Source: a virus. From it: a stretch of 20,487 nt of DNA. The notes under the pieces were generated by a model that was given only the letters and a program-made list of their open reading frames with translations, was not told the origin of the DNA and did not search any database. The stretch is from the IMG/VR virus record IMGVR_UViG_3300048135_000367, positions 1 to 20,487 of that record; one strand, written 5' to 3'. Of the stretch, positions 12,805 through 20,487 are shown piece after piece (position 1 is the first letter of the stretch; each line of letters starts with the position of its first letter). A program made the position numbers and the translations under genes.

Positions 12805-12833
12805 ACAAGGTTTCTTATCCCCTATTTCCTTGT
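12805..12833. repeat. Inverted repeat ACAAGG / CCTTGT in the endolysin-metallophosphoesterase gap
   Basis: Two perfect 6-nt arms (12805-12810 and 12828-12833) flank a 17-nt spacer in the 71-nt gap between the two leftward genes. Apart from this and the terminator at its edge, I see nothing else in the gap. It could be an operator or a weak RNA hairpin; chance is quite possible. Confidence 0.3.
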
Positions 12834-12840
12834 AGCAAAC

Positions 12841-13254
12841 TTAGAGGCTACTTAATTGTGGCCTCTTTTTTTTTAGTTGAAAGTGTGGCATATCAATAAA
12901 TGATTTCCATAAACCACCCCATTCTAGTTGAACACCTAATTGGCTGGCTGATTGTAGCATAGCTGTTGCAACCATTGTTAAGTGTTGTTCGTTCCAAGAT
13001 GCTTTGCCATCAACATAAGCATATACGTCTAACGCCTCACCTGTTTGGTGTGCGCTAATCTTTTCATATCCATCGCACTTAGATAAGCCAGCTGTAAATA
13101 GTTCATATTGCTCTGCTTGTGTACGCAAGCCACCATGCAGTGGTATGCCAAAATCAATCTTAGTAATCTGTATAGCAAGCCTTGCTACTTTGTATATATC
13201 GGGGTCAACACCAAGCAGACGATTGCTACTACTTTTGCTAAATCTAAATGGCAT
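12841..13254 (-). CDS. Endolysin, M15-family (VanY/L-Ala-D-Glu type) zinc peptidase
   Basis: 137 residues. Seen: PLHGGLRTQAEQYELFTAGL (residues 38-57), then SAHQTGEALDVYAY with H69 and D76, and EWGGLWKSFIDMPHFQL with D121 and H124. This matches the H-x6-D ... W-(K)-x2-D-x2-H arrangement of single-domain phage M15 endolysins such as that of T5. The three zinc ligands (H69, D76, H124) and the catalytic acid D121 are present. No cell-wall-binding domain and no signal peptide are seen, so release depends on the holin gene just before it (TAATG overlap). The last codons form part of a + strand terminator. Confidence 0.9.
   Translation of the reverse strand: MPFRFSKSSSNRLLGVDPDIYKVARLAIQITKIDFGIPLHGGLRTQAEQYELFTAGLSKCDGYEKISAHQTGEALDVYAYVDGKASWNEQHLTMVATAMLQSASQLGVQLEWGGLWKSFIDMPHFQLKKKRPQLSSL
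12843..12874 (+). terminator. Rho-independent terminator for rightward transcription
   Basis: On the + strand AGAGGCTAC pairs with GTGGCCTCT (9 bp with one G-U), closing a 6-nt TTAATT loop, followed directly by an uninterrupted T run. It lies in the 3' end of the leftward endolysin gene. It would stop transcripts that started in the rightward operon and read on antisense through the metallophosphoesterase gene. The reverse strand lacks a T run after the stem, so it does not serve the leftward genes. Confidence 0.85.
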
Positions 13255-13670
13255 TACTCGCCTGTACTTTTGTAGGTTTTGATAGCTTTTTCTACTGATC
13301 TACCACCAATATAACCACCTACGCCTAACGTGATTAAGTTCCACAAGCTTTGATACTCTTTTTCTGTCATGCCTTCAGCCTCAAAGCCAAGAAAACGTGC
13401 TACAACTAATCCCGTAAACGTAAGCATAACTAATGGCCGCCAATTAGCTGTCAACCAATGTTCTGAGCTTGCTTCGCTGTTTACGATCTTGGCCTGTCCC
13501 ATAAGCAACTCTGTGTTGTACTCATGCACCCTGTCCATCGCTCGACCTTGTACCTCAAGTAATAGCCGCTTCTGCTCAAGCTTTTCTTCCTTAGACGTAT
13601 GTAAGTTGTCTATTAGTTCCGTAGCAGGTTTAAATATTCCTGCTATAAGTTCTGTTATACCAAGGCTCAT
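13254..13670 (-). CDS. Holin-like protein, GTA_holin_3TM type
   Basis: 138 residues. After a helical, charged first half comes TANWRPLVMLTFTGLVVARF (residues about 74-93), the first strong membrane segment. A second follows at about 108-126 (LWNLITLGVGGYIGGRS), with the closing R-S-x-E-K. The NWRP..ML..T and GGYIGGRS.EK signatures are those I know from the holins linked to gene transfer agents and many alphaproteobacterial and marine phages. The N-terminal ITELIAGIFKP may form a third amphipathic helix. It lies between the 13918 membrane protein (ATGA overlap) and the endolysin (TAATG overlap), a standard lysis cassette. AAAGG precedes the ATG. Confidence 0.85.
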   Translation of the reverse strand: MSLGITELIAGIFKPATELIDNLHTSKEEKLEQKRLLLEVQGRAMDRVHEYNTELLMGQAKIVNSEASSEHWLTANWRPLVMLTFTGLVVARFLGFEAEGMTEKEYQSLWNLITLGVGGYIGGRSVEKAIKTYKSTGE

Positions 13671-13918
13671 TTATCGGCCTTTGCATCTAACTTTTGATCA
13701 ATGCTATCTAACTTGGTAAATAATCTTTCGATTGTGTTAATAAATTCATCACGCTTTACGTAATTACCCGCAACAGCAACCTCTATGGCTGATAGCTTTT
13801 CATTAATGTCTTTATCAGTTCGTTCTAGTTCTTTTACACTATTGTAAATTGACGATATAACTGCGCCTATAATAACGCTTAGACCGCCTAATAATACGTT
13901 TATGAGATTTTGTTCCAT
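13667..13918 (-). CDS. Membrane/coiled-coil lysis-cassette protein (possible spanin- or XhlA-like)
   Basis: 83 residues from the ATG at 13916-13918. An N-terminal membrane segment (NLINVLLGGLSVIIGAVISS) is followed by a heptad-like coiled coil to the C-terminus (VKELERTDKDINEKLSAIEV, RDEFINTIERLFTKLDSIDQ, KLDAKADK). Similar small proteins often precede the holin and endolysin in phages and are named spanin-, holin-accessory- or XhlA-like. No second (outer) spanin lipoprotein is seen. GGTGG stands about 6 nt before this ATG. A GTG three codons upstream is the alternative start. The gene begins 19 nt inside the upstream gene. Confidence 0.68.
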   Translation of the reverse strand: MEQNLINVLLGGLSVIIGAVISSIYNSVKELERTDKDINEKLSAIEVAVAGNYVKRDEFINTIERLFTKLDSIDQKLDAKADK

Positions 13919-14316
13919 AATGACCACCGCTCGTAGCGACCTAGTAACAACTTATACGCTATGTAAGGTATAGGAAGTCTAAATCTAAATATATAAATTG
14001 GGTCATTGCACTCTAAGTAACAACGATTAACCCACTTACGTAGTTTTAAATCTATGAAACGTCCCTGACTTTTCACTACTATGTGTTTGGCTCCGCCAAC
14101 TCTAACTGAGTATAAACTTGTACGTCTGGTCAATAACGAAAACAATGTCTTTTTTATACTGTTATTGTTTAATAAATACATTGCTGTGACTGCAAAGTCA
14201 AATTGATCGCCAACATATTGTTTATCGCCATTAGGCTTTACAATTTCCCAACCATTGACTAGCTTATGTCCGTCAACTTCTTTCCACTTCTTCGTAAAAA
14301 ATGTAATATCAATCAT
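13900..14316 (-). CDS. Phage protein of unknown function between tail fibre and lysis genes
   Basis: 138 residues, basic and aromatic. It begins MIDITFFTKKWKEVDGHKLV with a GWEIVKPNGDKQYVGDQFDF strand-rich part, then a basic middle (KKTLFSLLTRRTSLYSVRVG) and a C-terminal IYIFRFRLPIPYIAYKLLLG stretch that may be amphipathic. No known domain. Position suggests tail-fibre-associated or lysis-accessory use, but this is only context. Its ribosome site, AAAGG, lies in the second copy of a perfect 19-nt tandem duplication just upstream. Confidence 0.66.
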   Translation of the reverse strand: MIDITFFTKKWKEVDGHKLVNGWEIVKPNGDKQYVGDQFDFAVTAMYLLNNNSIKKTLFSLLTRRTSLYSVRVGGAKHIVVKSQGRFIDLKLRKWVNRCYLECNDPIYIFRFRLPIPYIAYKLLLGRYERWSLWNKIS

Positions 14317-14322
14317 TTAGCC

Positions 14323-14360
14323 CTACCTTTACTACTACATACTACCTTTACTACTACATA
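14323..14360. repeat. Perfect 19-nt tandem duplication before the 14316 gene
   Basis: Two identical consecutive units, CTACCTTTACTACTACATA on the + strand, at 14323-14341 and 14342-14360. Read leftward, each unit holds TAGTAAAGGTAG, so the ribosome-binding AAAGG is present twice. The copy next to the gene is about 9 nt from the ATG. The repeat fills nearly the whole gap after the tail fibre stop. Confidence 0.95.
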
Positions 14361-14366
14361 AGATCA

Positions 14367-17300
14367 TTATGCTTCTAATGCCTCTAGTCTTGTTTCTAGT
14401 GCTTCAATCTTAGCAATAGCATCTTGCAATGCAGACGTTAGCAACGGCACTATCTTACTTTGGTCAATACCTTGATAATCTGGCACTTGCCTTGTTGCCA
14501 TAACTTTTTCTGTTGTTTCGCGCCATAGTTGACCTTCCTCAAGTTCATCTGGCTTCTCAACATCTGAGCTATGTATTACTTCATCAATAGCAGGGGTTAG
14601 CTCTTGCTCTTGCTCCTCATAAGTAGCCTCAACAGCAGGTGTAACAAGTTGCTCACGTTCTTCTGTTACCGCTTCAATTGCAGGTGTAACAAGTTGCTCT
14701 TGTTCCTCTGTTATCGCTTCGACAGCAGGTGTTAACTCATTTCCATCATCGTCATAGGTAGCTTCAACAGCAGGGCTAATCTCTACTGTGATTGTTTCAT
14801 AAACAGCATCAACGGCAGGGCTTATTTCTACTGTTACAGTTTCATAAACGGCCTCAACAGCAGGTGTTAGCTCAACTTGTATTGTCTCATATGTAGCCTC
14901 AATAGCAGGGGTGTATATGTCACCTGTTGCTTCGCTTTCAACATACTGTTGGTCTTGCATTGCATCTTTATCACCTACAATAGCTTCTGGTACTACCTCT
15001 TGAGCCTCATGTGCTATAAATCCATCTACTCTGCCGCCATCATTAACCCACTCAAAGTTACAGGGCTTAAGTGCTTTAACTCTATCAATACTACCTTGCA
15101 TAGGCTGTATATCAGTCTTGAGCCTATAGTCTGAGCTAGTTACATAAAAAGTTTGTGTACCTGTTGTGTTAATCTTACCTACTTGCCCATTAACATTTTC
15201 AAAACTAATATGCGTTCTAAGTGAGCTACTACCTGAGTATGTTATCAATGCAGGTGTGCTACTACTTTGCACGTGGCTTTCAATAGTGCCACCACCAGCA
15301 GGTGTTGCGTTACCAACATTTAAGTTAGTTGATACTGTAACACCACCTGTTACACTGAGCTTAGCACTCGGATTTGCGTCTCCTATGCCTACGTTACCGT
15401 TGCTATCAATACGCATACGTTCTGCGCCTGCTGCTTTAATAACAGTTGCAAAACCACCATCATTAGCATTTAACGTTAAATTAGAATTATGCGCTTGTAT
15501 CTCCGCAGGATACATATGCGTTCTGACTGCATCTGTATCGTTAGTAATTCTTATTGCCTCTGTAGAGGAGTTTGCAACAGTTGTTTGTAGCTTTACAGAT
15601 GGTGACGTAGTTCCTATGCCCAAGCGGCCATAATTATCAAGACGCATACGTTCAGTTACAACATCATCTACACCGCCATTATTTTGCAATGTACCAAATC
15701 TAATGCAACTATCGGGCGTTGTGTCTAATGCGTTTGCCCTAATAAATGCAAGCACTTCATTACCATCTTCAGATGTATCATTTCCTTTAAAATCAATACC
15801 GCCAATCAACTCATTAGCGCTTATAGATGTAATAGAATTTTCTAGTGTTAGTGTAGAGCCACCGCTTCTAGTAGCATTTAGATTACCTGATGGTATACTA
15901 ACGTCACCGCCTGTAGCAATCGTTAATCTTTCTGATGCGGCGGCAGTCCCCTCACTGATTGTGAAAGACGTACCTAAGTTTCCTGATATACCTGCTTTCC
16001 ATTCTGCTGTAGTTACATTGTTTCGTCCAAACGTAACATTTGGCGCACCATTTCCCCTTAGATGAATACCTGTGTAGTTTGTAGGATTAGCAACCTCTAT
16101 ACCACCTGTTACATCTATACCACCTGCAAAGTAACCTTTACCATCACCTTTAATCGAATGACGTAATGTACCACCTGCACTGTACTTACTAAAATAACCG
16201 CCTGTAACAGCACCACTTGCCGCATGGTCTATACTTATTATACCGCCATCGCTTTCAAAGTTAGTACCGCTAGTAGCAATAGCAAGACCTTTAGATGTAT
16301 TAGAAGCACCTGATGTAGCAACATCTATAGCACCTGTTACATCTATACCAGAAGATGTTGTCTCAAGTTTCTTAGCGTTGTCATAATATAAATCAACAGA
16401 ACCATTAGCAGTAAACTGTGCCATTTTCTCATTGTTTGCGGCATTATCAATGTGTACTGTATCTGACCTTATATCGAGAAAACCTGTACTATTTGTGATA
16501 ATACTATTTGTGGCATTATGTGATATTTTTAAATCGTTACCCGTACCAACTCTTATTTCACTATTGTCTGGTAAAGATATATTACCACTTGCCTCTATAT
16601 TACCTGTTACATCTATATTACCTGTGCCTATAATATCGTGTGAATTAAGCGTTAAGTCTCCACCTAACTCTGGTGACGTGTCGTCTACTACATTTGTAAT
16701 ACCACCACTTGCAGTTGCACTAATAACACCACCTGCGGAAATTGCCACATTTGCACCTGCCGATATTTCATCTAGTGTTACATCTGCACCTGTAGCTATT
16801 CCGTCTAATTTTGTATGGTCTGCATCTGTAAATGCGTTTGTATTACTGTTACTTTCATACGCTGTTTTGATTTGCGCGGCTGTCTGGTCTGCTGTTGCAC
16901 CTGCTTCAATACCATCAAGCTTTGTGCCGTCTGTCGCTAAGTCACGACTATCTACTGTGCCGCCAACAACTATATTTCCAGATACATCTAATACGCCATT
17001 CACATCTACTGTTGTGGCCGCTATTTGTATCTCTGTATCAGCCACTAAATCTAATTGTCCATCTGCACTAGAATTTATATAAATAGCACTATCTCTAAAC
17101 TGTACTTTCTGTGCTGTTGTAACTTCTATGTTATTACTGCCTGTAGTATTACCAAGCCCTAGTACCTCTGATAAGGTATCTGCTGTACCTACCTGCGCGT
17201 CTACATATGCTTTGATTGACTGCTGTGTAGCTAGTTTTGTGGCACTATTTGATGCCATATTATCTTCGTCGGCAATGTCTGTAATTGTAACTGTGCCTGT

Positions 17301-17675
17301 ACCTGATAGTCCATCAAACTCAACAGTTCCAGTAACGTCTATGCCTGATGCCGATACGCTTACACGCTCTGCACTAGCCGTCTGTATACTTATTGCACTG
17401 CCATCAATTGTTAAGTCGCCTGTGCCTGTATCTCGTATAAAACTACCTGAACCACTATGATATATTTCTAGGTCATTACCTGTGCCAAATCGGGCTTTAG
17501 CATTATCAACAAAGTCAATGCCATTACTGCCAATACTCGCAAGAAATTGCTGTATAGATTGTACTGATGTGCCACCAGATGTTGTATAACCTGTCGCTGA
17601 ATTAACAAACGTGTCTAATCTGTCCTCGTTAGCCTTAAACCTTGGAACGGCTTGGTCTAGTGGTAATTCTGCCAT
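14367..17675 (-). CDS. Tail fibre protein with C-terminal S74 intramolecular chaperone
   Basis: 1102 residues. The N-terminus (LPLDQAVPRFKANEDRLDTF) is of a type that anchors marine-phage fibres. The shaft is Gly/Ser/Thr-rich, with short repeats such as SGIDVTG, GTGNDLEIYHSGSGSFI and KLDGI..GA. Residue 847 onward is a Peptidase S74/endosialidase chaperone: SSDYRLKTDIQPMQGSIDRV, then FEWVNDGGRVDGFIAHEAQE and VVPEAI. The known family cuts itself at the serine before DxRLK after helping trimer folding. The closing YQGIDQSKIVPLLTSALQDA and a leucine-rich coiled coil (IAKIEALETRLEALEA) are also typical. Between the two halves lies an unusual 15-residue repeat array (residues about 922-1033). AGGAG precedes the ATG. 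It follows the tail tip gene by 10 nt and probably contacts the receptor. Confidence 0.9.
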   Translation of the reverse strand: MAELPLDQAVPRFKANEDRLDTFVNSATGYTTSGGTSVQSIQQFLASIGSNGIDFVDNAKARFGTGNDLEIYHSGSGSFIRDTGTGDLTIDGSAISIQTASAERVSVSASGIDVTGTVEFDGLSGTGTVTITDIADEDNMASNSATKLATQQSIKAYVDAQVGTADTLSEVLGLGNTTGSNNIEVTTAQKVQFRDSAIYINSSADGQLDLVADTEIQIAATTVDVNGVLDVSGNIVVGGTVDSRDLATDGTKLDGIEAGATADQTAAQIKTAYESNSNTNAFTDADHTKLDGIATGADVTLDEISAGANVAISAGGVISATASGGITNVVDDTSPELGGDLTLNSHDIIGTGNIDVTGNIEASGNISLPDNSEIRVGTGNDLKISHNATNSIITNSTGFLDIRSDTVHIDNAANNEKMAQFTANGSVDLYYDNAKKLETTSSGIDVTGAIDVATSGASNTSKGLAIATSGTNFESDGGIISIDHAASGAVTGGYFSKYSAGGTLRHSIKGDGKGYFAGGIDVTGGIEVANPTNYTGIHLRGNGAPNVTFGRNNVTTAEWKAGISGNLGTSFTISEGTAAASERLTIATGGDVSIPSGNLNATRSGGSTLTLENSITSISANELIGGIDFKGNDTSEDGNEVLAFIRANALDTTPDSCIRFGTLQNNGGVDDVVTERMRLDNYGRLGIGTTSPSVKLQTTVANSSTEAIRITNDTDAVRTHMYPAEIQAHNSNLTLNANDGGFATVIKAAGAERMRIDSNGNVGIGDANPSAKLSVTGGVTVSTNLNVGNATPAGGGTIESHVQSSSTPALITYSGSSSLRTHISFENVNGQVGKINTTGTQTFYVTSSDYRLKTDIQPMQGSIDRVKALKPCNFEWVNDGGRVDGFIAHEAQEVVPEAIVGDKDAMQDQQYVESEATGDIYTPAIEATYETIQVELTPAVEAVYETVTVEISPAVDAVYETITVEISPAVEATYDDDGNELTPAVEAITEEQEQLVTPAIEAVTEEREQLVTPAVEATYEEQEQELTPAIDEVIHSSDVEKPDELEEGQLWRETTEKVMATRQVPDYQGIDQSKIVPLLTSALQDAIAKIEALETRLEALEA
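14577..14912 (-). repeat. Seven-and-a-half-unit coding repeat, 45-nt period, in the tail fibre chaperone
   Basis: Residues 922-1033 are in exact 15-residue register: TPAIEATYETIQVEL, TPAVEAVYETVTVEI, SPAVDAVYETITVEI, SPAVEATYDDDGNEL, TPAVEAITEEQEQLV, TPAIEAVTEEREQLV, TPAVEATYEEQEQEL, then TPAIDEV. Each unit starts with T/S-P-A-[IV]-[ED] and ends with acidic beta-like residues. The array sits between the S74 core and the final coiled coil. Confidence 0.93.
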
Positions 17676-17685
17676 TTACTTGCTC

Positions 17686-20487
17686 CTAAATTGCATCGCC
17701 ATCAATATCTACAACACCTGTAAGATAATCATTATCTTGGGTATAGTATTTGTCACTATAATTAACAGCTGTTAGTCTCGACGTAAAGTTATCGTTTGCT
17801 TGCTTCTCTGTGACTAAGAACGCTGTGCCTCTTGCGTCATTGCTTGCTACTATATTATAACCTGTTCTAGCGTATTTATTTTGGTCTGTGACTAAGCTCA
17901 ATCTAGGTGCATTAGCCAAAACAACTTTATTGTCTGCTGTACCTGCTGTAATGCCAATGCTTTCTACTGTACCATCGATATGCTGTAAGAATATAGTATA
18001 TGTAACACCGCCACCTGCAAAAGTAACATCTTGTGATAAGGTTAGCTCTAACACATTAACAGCTGTCACTTCGCCGTCTTGTGTGCCAGTTCGTGTATTG
18101 TCTGCAACTAAAATCCTATCATTTGTAACTAATAAGTCTGCTTCTTGCGTTGCCTCGAAGTCAACCAGTGTATTTTGATACTGTATTTTATTCCAAGCTC
18201 TGTTTGCTGCAAAGTATGCTTGCACGCCGTTTCTTACTCCAACGCTTTCTATCTTATCTGGATTTGTTGCAGACTGGTCACTTGGGATATTTATACTTAT
18301 TAAAGCATCATCAACTGGACTAGCATATACAAACTCTATGCCATCGTGGTCACTTGTATTGCCAAATCTAACTGAACGTGCTTCTGACTGTGGTAATTTG
18401 TTTCTATGATTAAATAATAACACACTGTCGTCTGTTTCCTTCTCGAAGCTCAACTTTAACTTGCTGCCTTGCCTGTATGCCTGACTGTAAATTGCTGTTG
18501 CTATAGTTTGTGCAGTTTCCTCGAAGCTTAAATTATCAGCGTCAAACGTGTAATTGAACTCTGATGCTTTAGTTGTCCCAAAGTAATCTGAAACGCTCTC
18601 AGCTGTGCTTAAAACGCTTTCTAGGTCTACTTCTGTCAATAATCTGCGCCCAATGTAAGGGTCAACACATATATTAGTCAATATTTGTGCCGCGTCTGTC
18701 GTCGCATACTTACTAACACCAAGTTCTTGCGCTTTAATTTTTAGGTTACGCAAGACAAAGAATGTAGTGCTCTGCGTACTATATATAACAACTCTACCTG
18801 CTGTACTTGCTGTATGTGTTAGTGTTACTGACCTAGCACCTGCTGTAACAGTTTCTACATTTGACATTGGTTGATTTGAGTTATCTAGTATAACAACGCT
18901 AACAGACGTGCTAGTTGATACTGATAGCAAGTCAAAGTCTACAACAGTTACATAGCCTGTGTTGCCATATTCAATAGGCACGCTAACGCCATAAGAACCA
19001 GTATCATTAGCAACCTTAACGCCGCCATATTGATAAGTAATTACGCCGCCATAATAACTATCTGCACTAATAGTCTGCGTACTTGGGTAATCCTCGCCAC
19101 TAACCTGCATATCTGTTACAGTAAAATATGTGTCATTATTGCCACACTGTAATAAGACAAATGGATTTGCCTCTGCGCTTGTTGCAGTTAAGGTATATGT
19201 CGCTGTACCATTAGTTACTGTAGCTGTATTAGATATAAAGCTTGTGCCATCGTGAAGTCCAATAGTCACTGTAGTTGCTGTTGTCTTAGTATTATCCAGT
19301 GTAAGTGTTACTGTAATAACCTGCCCATTACTGACGGCATCTAAATCAGCATAGCCACCATAACTACTACCATCTGAACTAATAGTCACATTGTTACCTG
19401 CAACCTTAACCAAGCCGTTGCTGTGACTTGTCCATGTCATAGGAAATGTAAATCGGTCATATTGTATTCTAGGTAATTTACGTGTCACTTCCATATTGAG
19501 CTTACGTGACTTAACAGCTAATGCGCCATCAGTAGAATACGTTACTGATTGCACTGTAGTTACATCACCAAAGTGCTGCTCTGTCACTGGTGACATTGCA
19601 TATAAATCACGCCACTTTACCTCATCAACTACGCTACCTTCAAAGTTAGTATCACTGTTTGTAATGCGTTTAACTCGTACCCTGCAATATCCTGTAAAAG
19701 TAGGATTTATTTTCATAGTCAAAGCACGTGTACTCTTGCTGCTACTTGAACCTAATACTGTGCCTGTAAATGTTTCTACCGTACCTGTTGGCGTACCAGT
19801 TGCACTTGTTTGCTCGACTTGCACCTGCACTGCTATGTTGAACGCATATTGCTGCTCGCCATCGTCTTTATATAACCCCTGCAATGCAACCAAGTTAATG
19901 TATATCTTATCAAGGTCTGCAACCAGCAAGTTAAACCAGCCTATAAAAGCTTCGCCTGTAGAATACATATAAGGACTAAGTAAACCTGTTTCGTCTGCGG
20001 GGTTGTCATAGTCATCTAATTTGTTCCAGTCACTATTTACACTAGCAGGATTACTTAAACTAACTGTTGTTGATGTTACACTTGATATTGTATAGTCACC
20101 TGCTAGATTAACAGACACAATGCTACCAAGATTTGTTAAAAATACATTCTTTGTGCCTGTCTCGTTTGCGGCAAACTCATTTTGTATTTGCCCCCAATTA
20201 GCGTTAATACTTTCTGGATAGTCTAATGTTATTGTTGTACTTGTAACAGCTTTAACAACATAATCACCATTAAGATTTAATGTGCTATTATCATCTGTTT
20301 GAAACAATGCAAAAGCAAGTCTTATACTATCATTAACGCTAAAATCATTTGTTGCATTACCAGATGTATATATTATCTCGCCATCAAAGCCATTAGACGC
20401 TATTTTACATTTTACATTACGTGTTAGTTGGCTACCTGCTGTTCCAACCACTGCTGTATAACTAGCATTAGTTACTGTTAATGTTGC
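17686..20487 (-). CDS. Tail tip/host-specificity protein, lambda J-like (5' end outside window)
   Basis: The reading frame is open through the right window edge, so the true start is further right; 933 codons are inside. Counting from the GTG at 20451, residues about 290-340 and 575-921 look like the phage tail tip (J-like) core: WRDLYAMSPVTEQHFGDVTT, then QILTNICVDPYIGRR, EFNYTFDADNLSFEETAQTI and LLFNHRNKLPQSEARSVRFG. Residues 340-573 are two Thr/Ser/Val-rich beta-sandwich-like stretches of carbohydrate-binding-module style. Residues about 51-142 hold two related GDY..(T)STT(I/V)(T/S)L repeats. The protein would sit at the tail end and carry receptor contact. It is translated just before the tail fibre; its TAG stop overlaps the fibre ribosome site. 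Confidence 0.85.
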   Translation of the reverse strand, partial: ATLTVTNASYTAVVGTAGSQLTRNVKCKIASNGFDGEIIYTSGNATNDFSVNDSIRLAFALFQTDDNSTLNLNGDYVVKAVTSTTITLDYPESINANWGQIQNEFAANETGTKNVFLTNLGSIVSVNLAGDYTISSVTSTTVSLSNPASVNSDWNKLDDYDNPADETGLLSPYMYSTGEAFIGWFNLLVADLDKIYINLVALQGLYKDDGEQQYAFNIAVQVQVEQTSATGTPTGTVETFTGTVLGSSSSKSTRALTMKINPTFTGYCRVRVKRITNSDTNFEGSVVDEVKWRDLYAMSPVTEQHFGDVTTVQSVTYSTDGALAVKSRKLNMEVTRKLPRIQYDRFTFPMTWTSHSNGLVKVAGNNVTISSDGSSYGGYADLDAVSNGQVITVTLTLDNTKTTATTVTIGLHDGTSFISNTATVTNGTATYTLTATSAEANPFVLLQCGNNDTYFTVTDMQVSGEDYPSTQTISADSYYGGVITYQYGGVKVANDTGSYGVSVPIEYGNTGYVTVVDFDLLSVSTSTSVSVVILDNSNQPMSNVETVTAGARSVTLTHTASTAGRVVIYSTQSTTFFVLRNLKIKAQELGVSKYATTDAAQILTNICVDPYIGRRLLTEVDLESVLSTAESVSDYFGTTKASEFNYTFDADNLSFEETAQTIATAIYSQAYRQGSKLKLSFEKETDDSVLLFNHRNKLPQSEARSVRFGNTSDHDGIEFVYASPVDDALISINIPSDQSATNPDKIESVGVRNGVQAYFAANRAWNKIQYQNTLVDFEATQEADLLVTNDRILVADNTRTGTQDGEVTAVNVLELTLSQDVTFAGGGVTYTIFLQHIDGTVESIGITAGTADNKVVLANAPRLSLVTDQNKYARTGYNIVASNDARGTAFLVTEKQANDNFTSRLTAVNYSDKYYTQDNDYLTGVVDIDGDAI

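Noticed and set aside
12770-12808. TTG start 13 codons upstream for the metallophosphoesterase
   Set aside because: The ATG at 12767-12769 has a better placed purine-rich GAGAAG upstream, and the extra residues show no family resemblance.
15166-17460. Several long rightward frames (e.g. 15166-15633, 16432-17082, 17128-17460) opposite the tail fibre
   Set aside because: They are antisense shadows of the Thr/Ser/Val/Asp-rich fibre coding sequence, giving Val/Ser/Pro/Leu-rich products without ribosome sites or known motifs.
14577-17675. Regularly repeated DNA in the tail fibre gene as a possible CRISPR-like array
   Set aside because: The repeats are in frame, diverged at the DNA level, and encode protein repeats (15-residue units, DVTG units). 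There are no unique spacers of constant length.
19496-19972. 158-codon rightward frame opposite the tail tip gene
   Set aside because: Antisense to the J-like coding region, no ribosome site, composition expected from the reverse of a Thr/Val-rich protein.

Overview
The window is a piece of a tailed bacteriophage genome (Caudoviricetes, siphovirus-like). It is A+T-rich and very densely coded, with many 1-8 nt gene overlaps and no gap above about 170 nt. The content is purely phage: portal, both terminase subunits, a recombination/replication set, a lysis cassette, a lambda-J-type tail tip protein and an S74-chaperone tail fibre. The low G+C, the style of the tail fibre and tail tip, and the GTA-type holin resemble uncultured marine phages, perhaps of Alphaproteobacteria. 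The host cannot be fixed from this sequence. No integrase, tRNA, rRNA or CRISPR array was seen.

Layout. From about 9435 down to 1 everything is transcribed leftward. The order is two small unknown genes, then ERF annealing protein, YqaJ-type exonuclease, SSB, NinB and RusA, then a DUF1376-type replication protein and a putative replication partner. Next come about ten small accessory genes (HTH proteins, a Zn-ribbon membrane protein, conserved phage families), then a dATP/dGTP diphosphohydrolase-like protein, small and large terminase, and the first 100 residues of the portal. From 9606 to 11631 a rightward operon carries a zinc metallopeptidase-like protein, a Cro/YdaS-like DNA-binding protein, an HNH nuclease and unknown small proteins. 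From 20487 back to 11588 transcription is leftward again: tail tip protein (5' end outside the window), tail fibre, an unknown protein, a membrane/coiled-coil protein, holin, M15 endolysin, and an HTH plus metallophosphoesterase protein that converges on the rightward operon.

The left edge runs out of the window through the portal and the right edge comes in through the tail tip. This is what a circular or circularly permuted genome would give, with the remaining head and tail genes outside this window. The divergent region 9436-9605 looks like the main early control region.

The most interesting unexplained signal is a repeated leader module upstream of several small leftward genes. It combines a GTAAAAAAATTAC box, a TTTACAG/TACAA A+T-rich core, and a GGCAATTAAGCC box lying a constant 16-18 nt before the start codon (two full copies, one diverged copy in the divergent region, one partial copy). 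Other items of note are an exact 15-residue-period repeat inside the tail fibre chaperone, a 101-nt out-of-frame gene overlap, a tandemly duplicated ribosome binding region, and a strong rightward terminator placed behind the convergent metallophosphoesterase gene.
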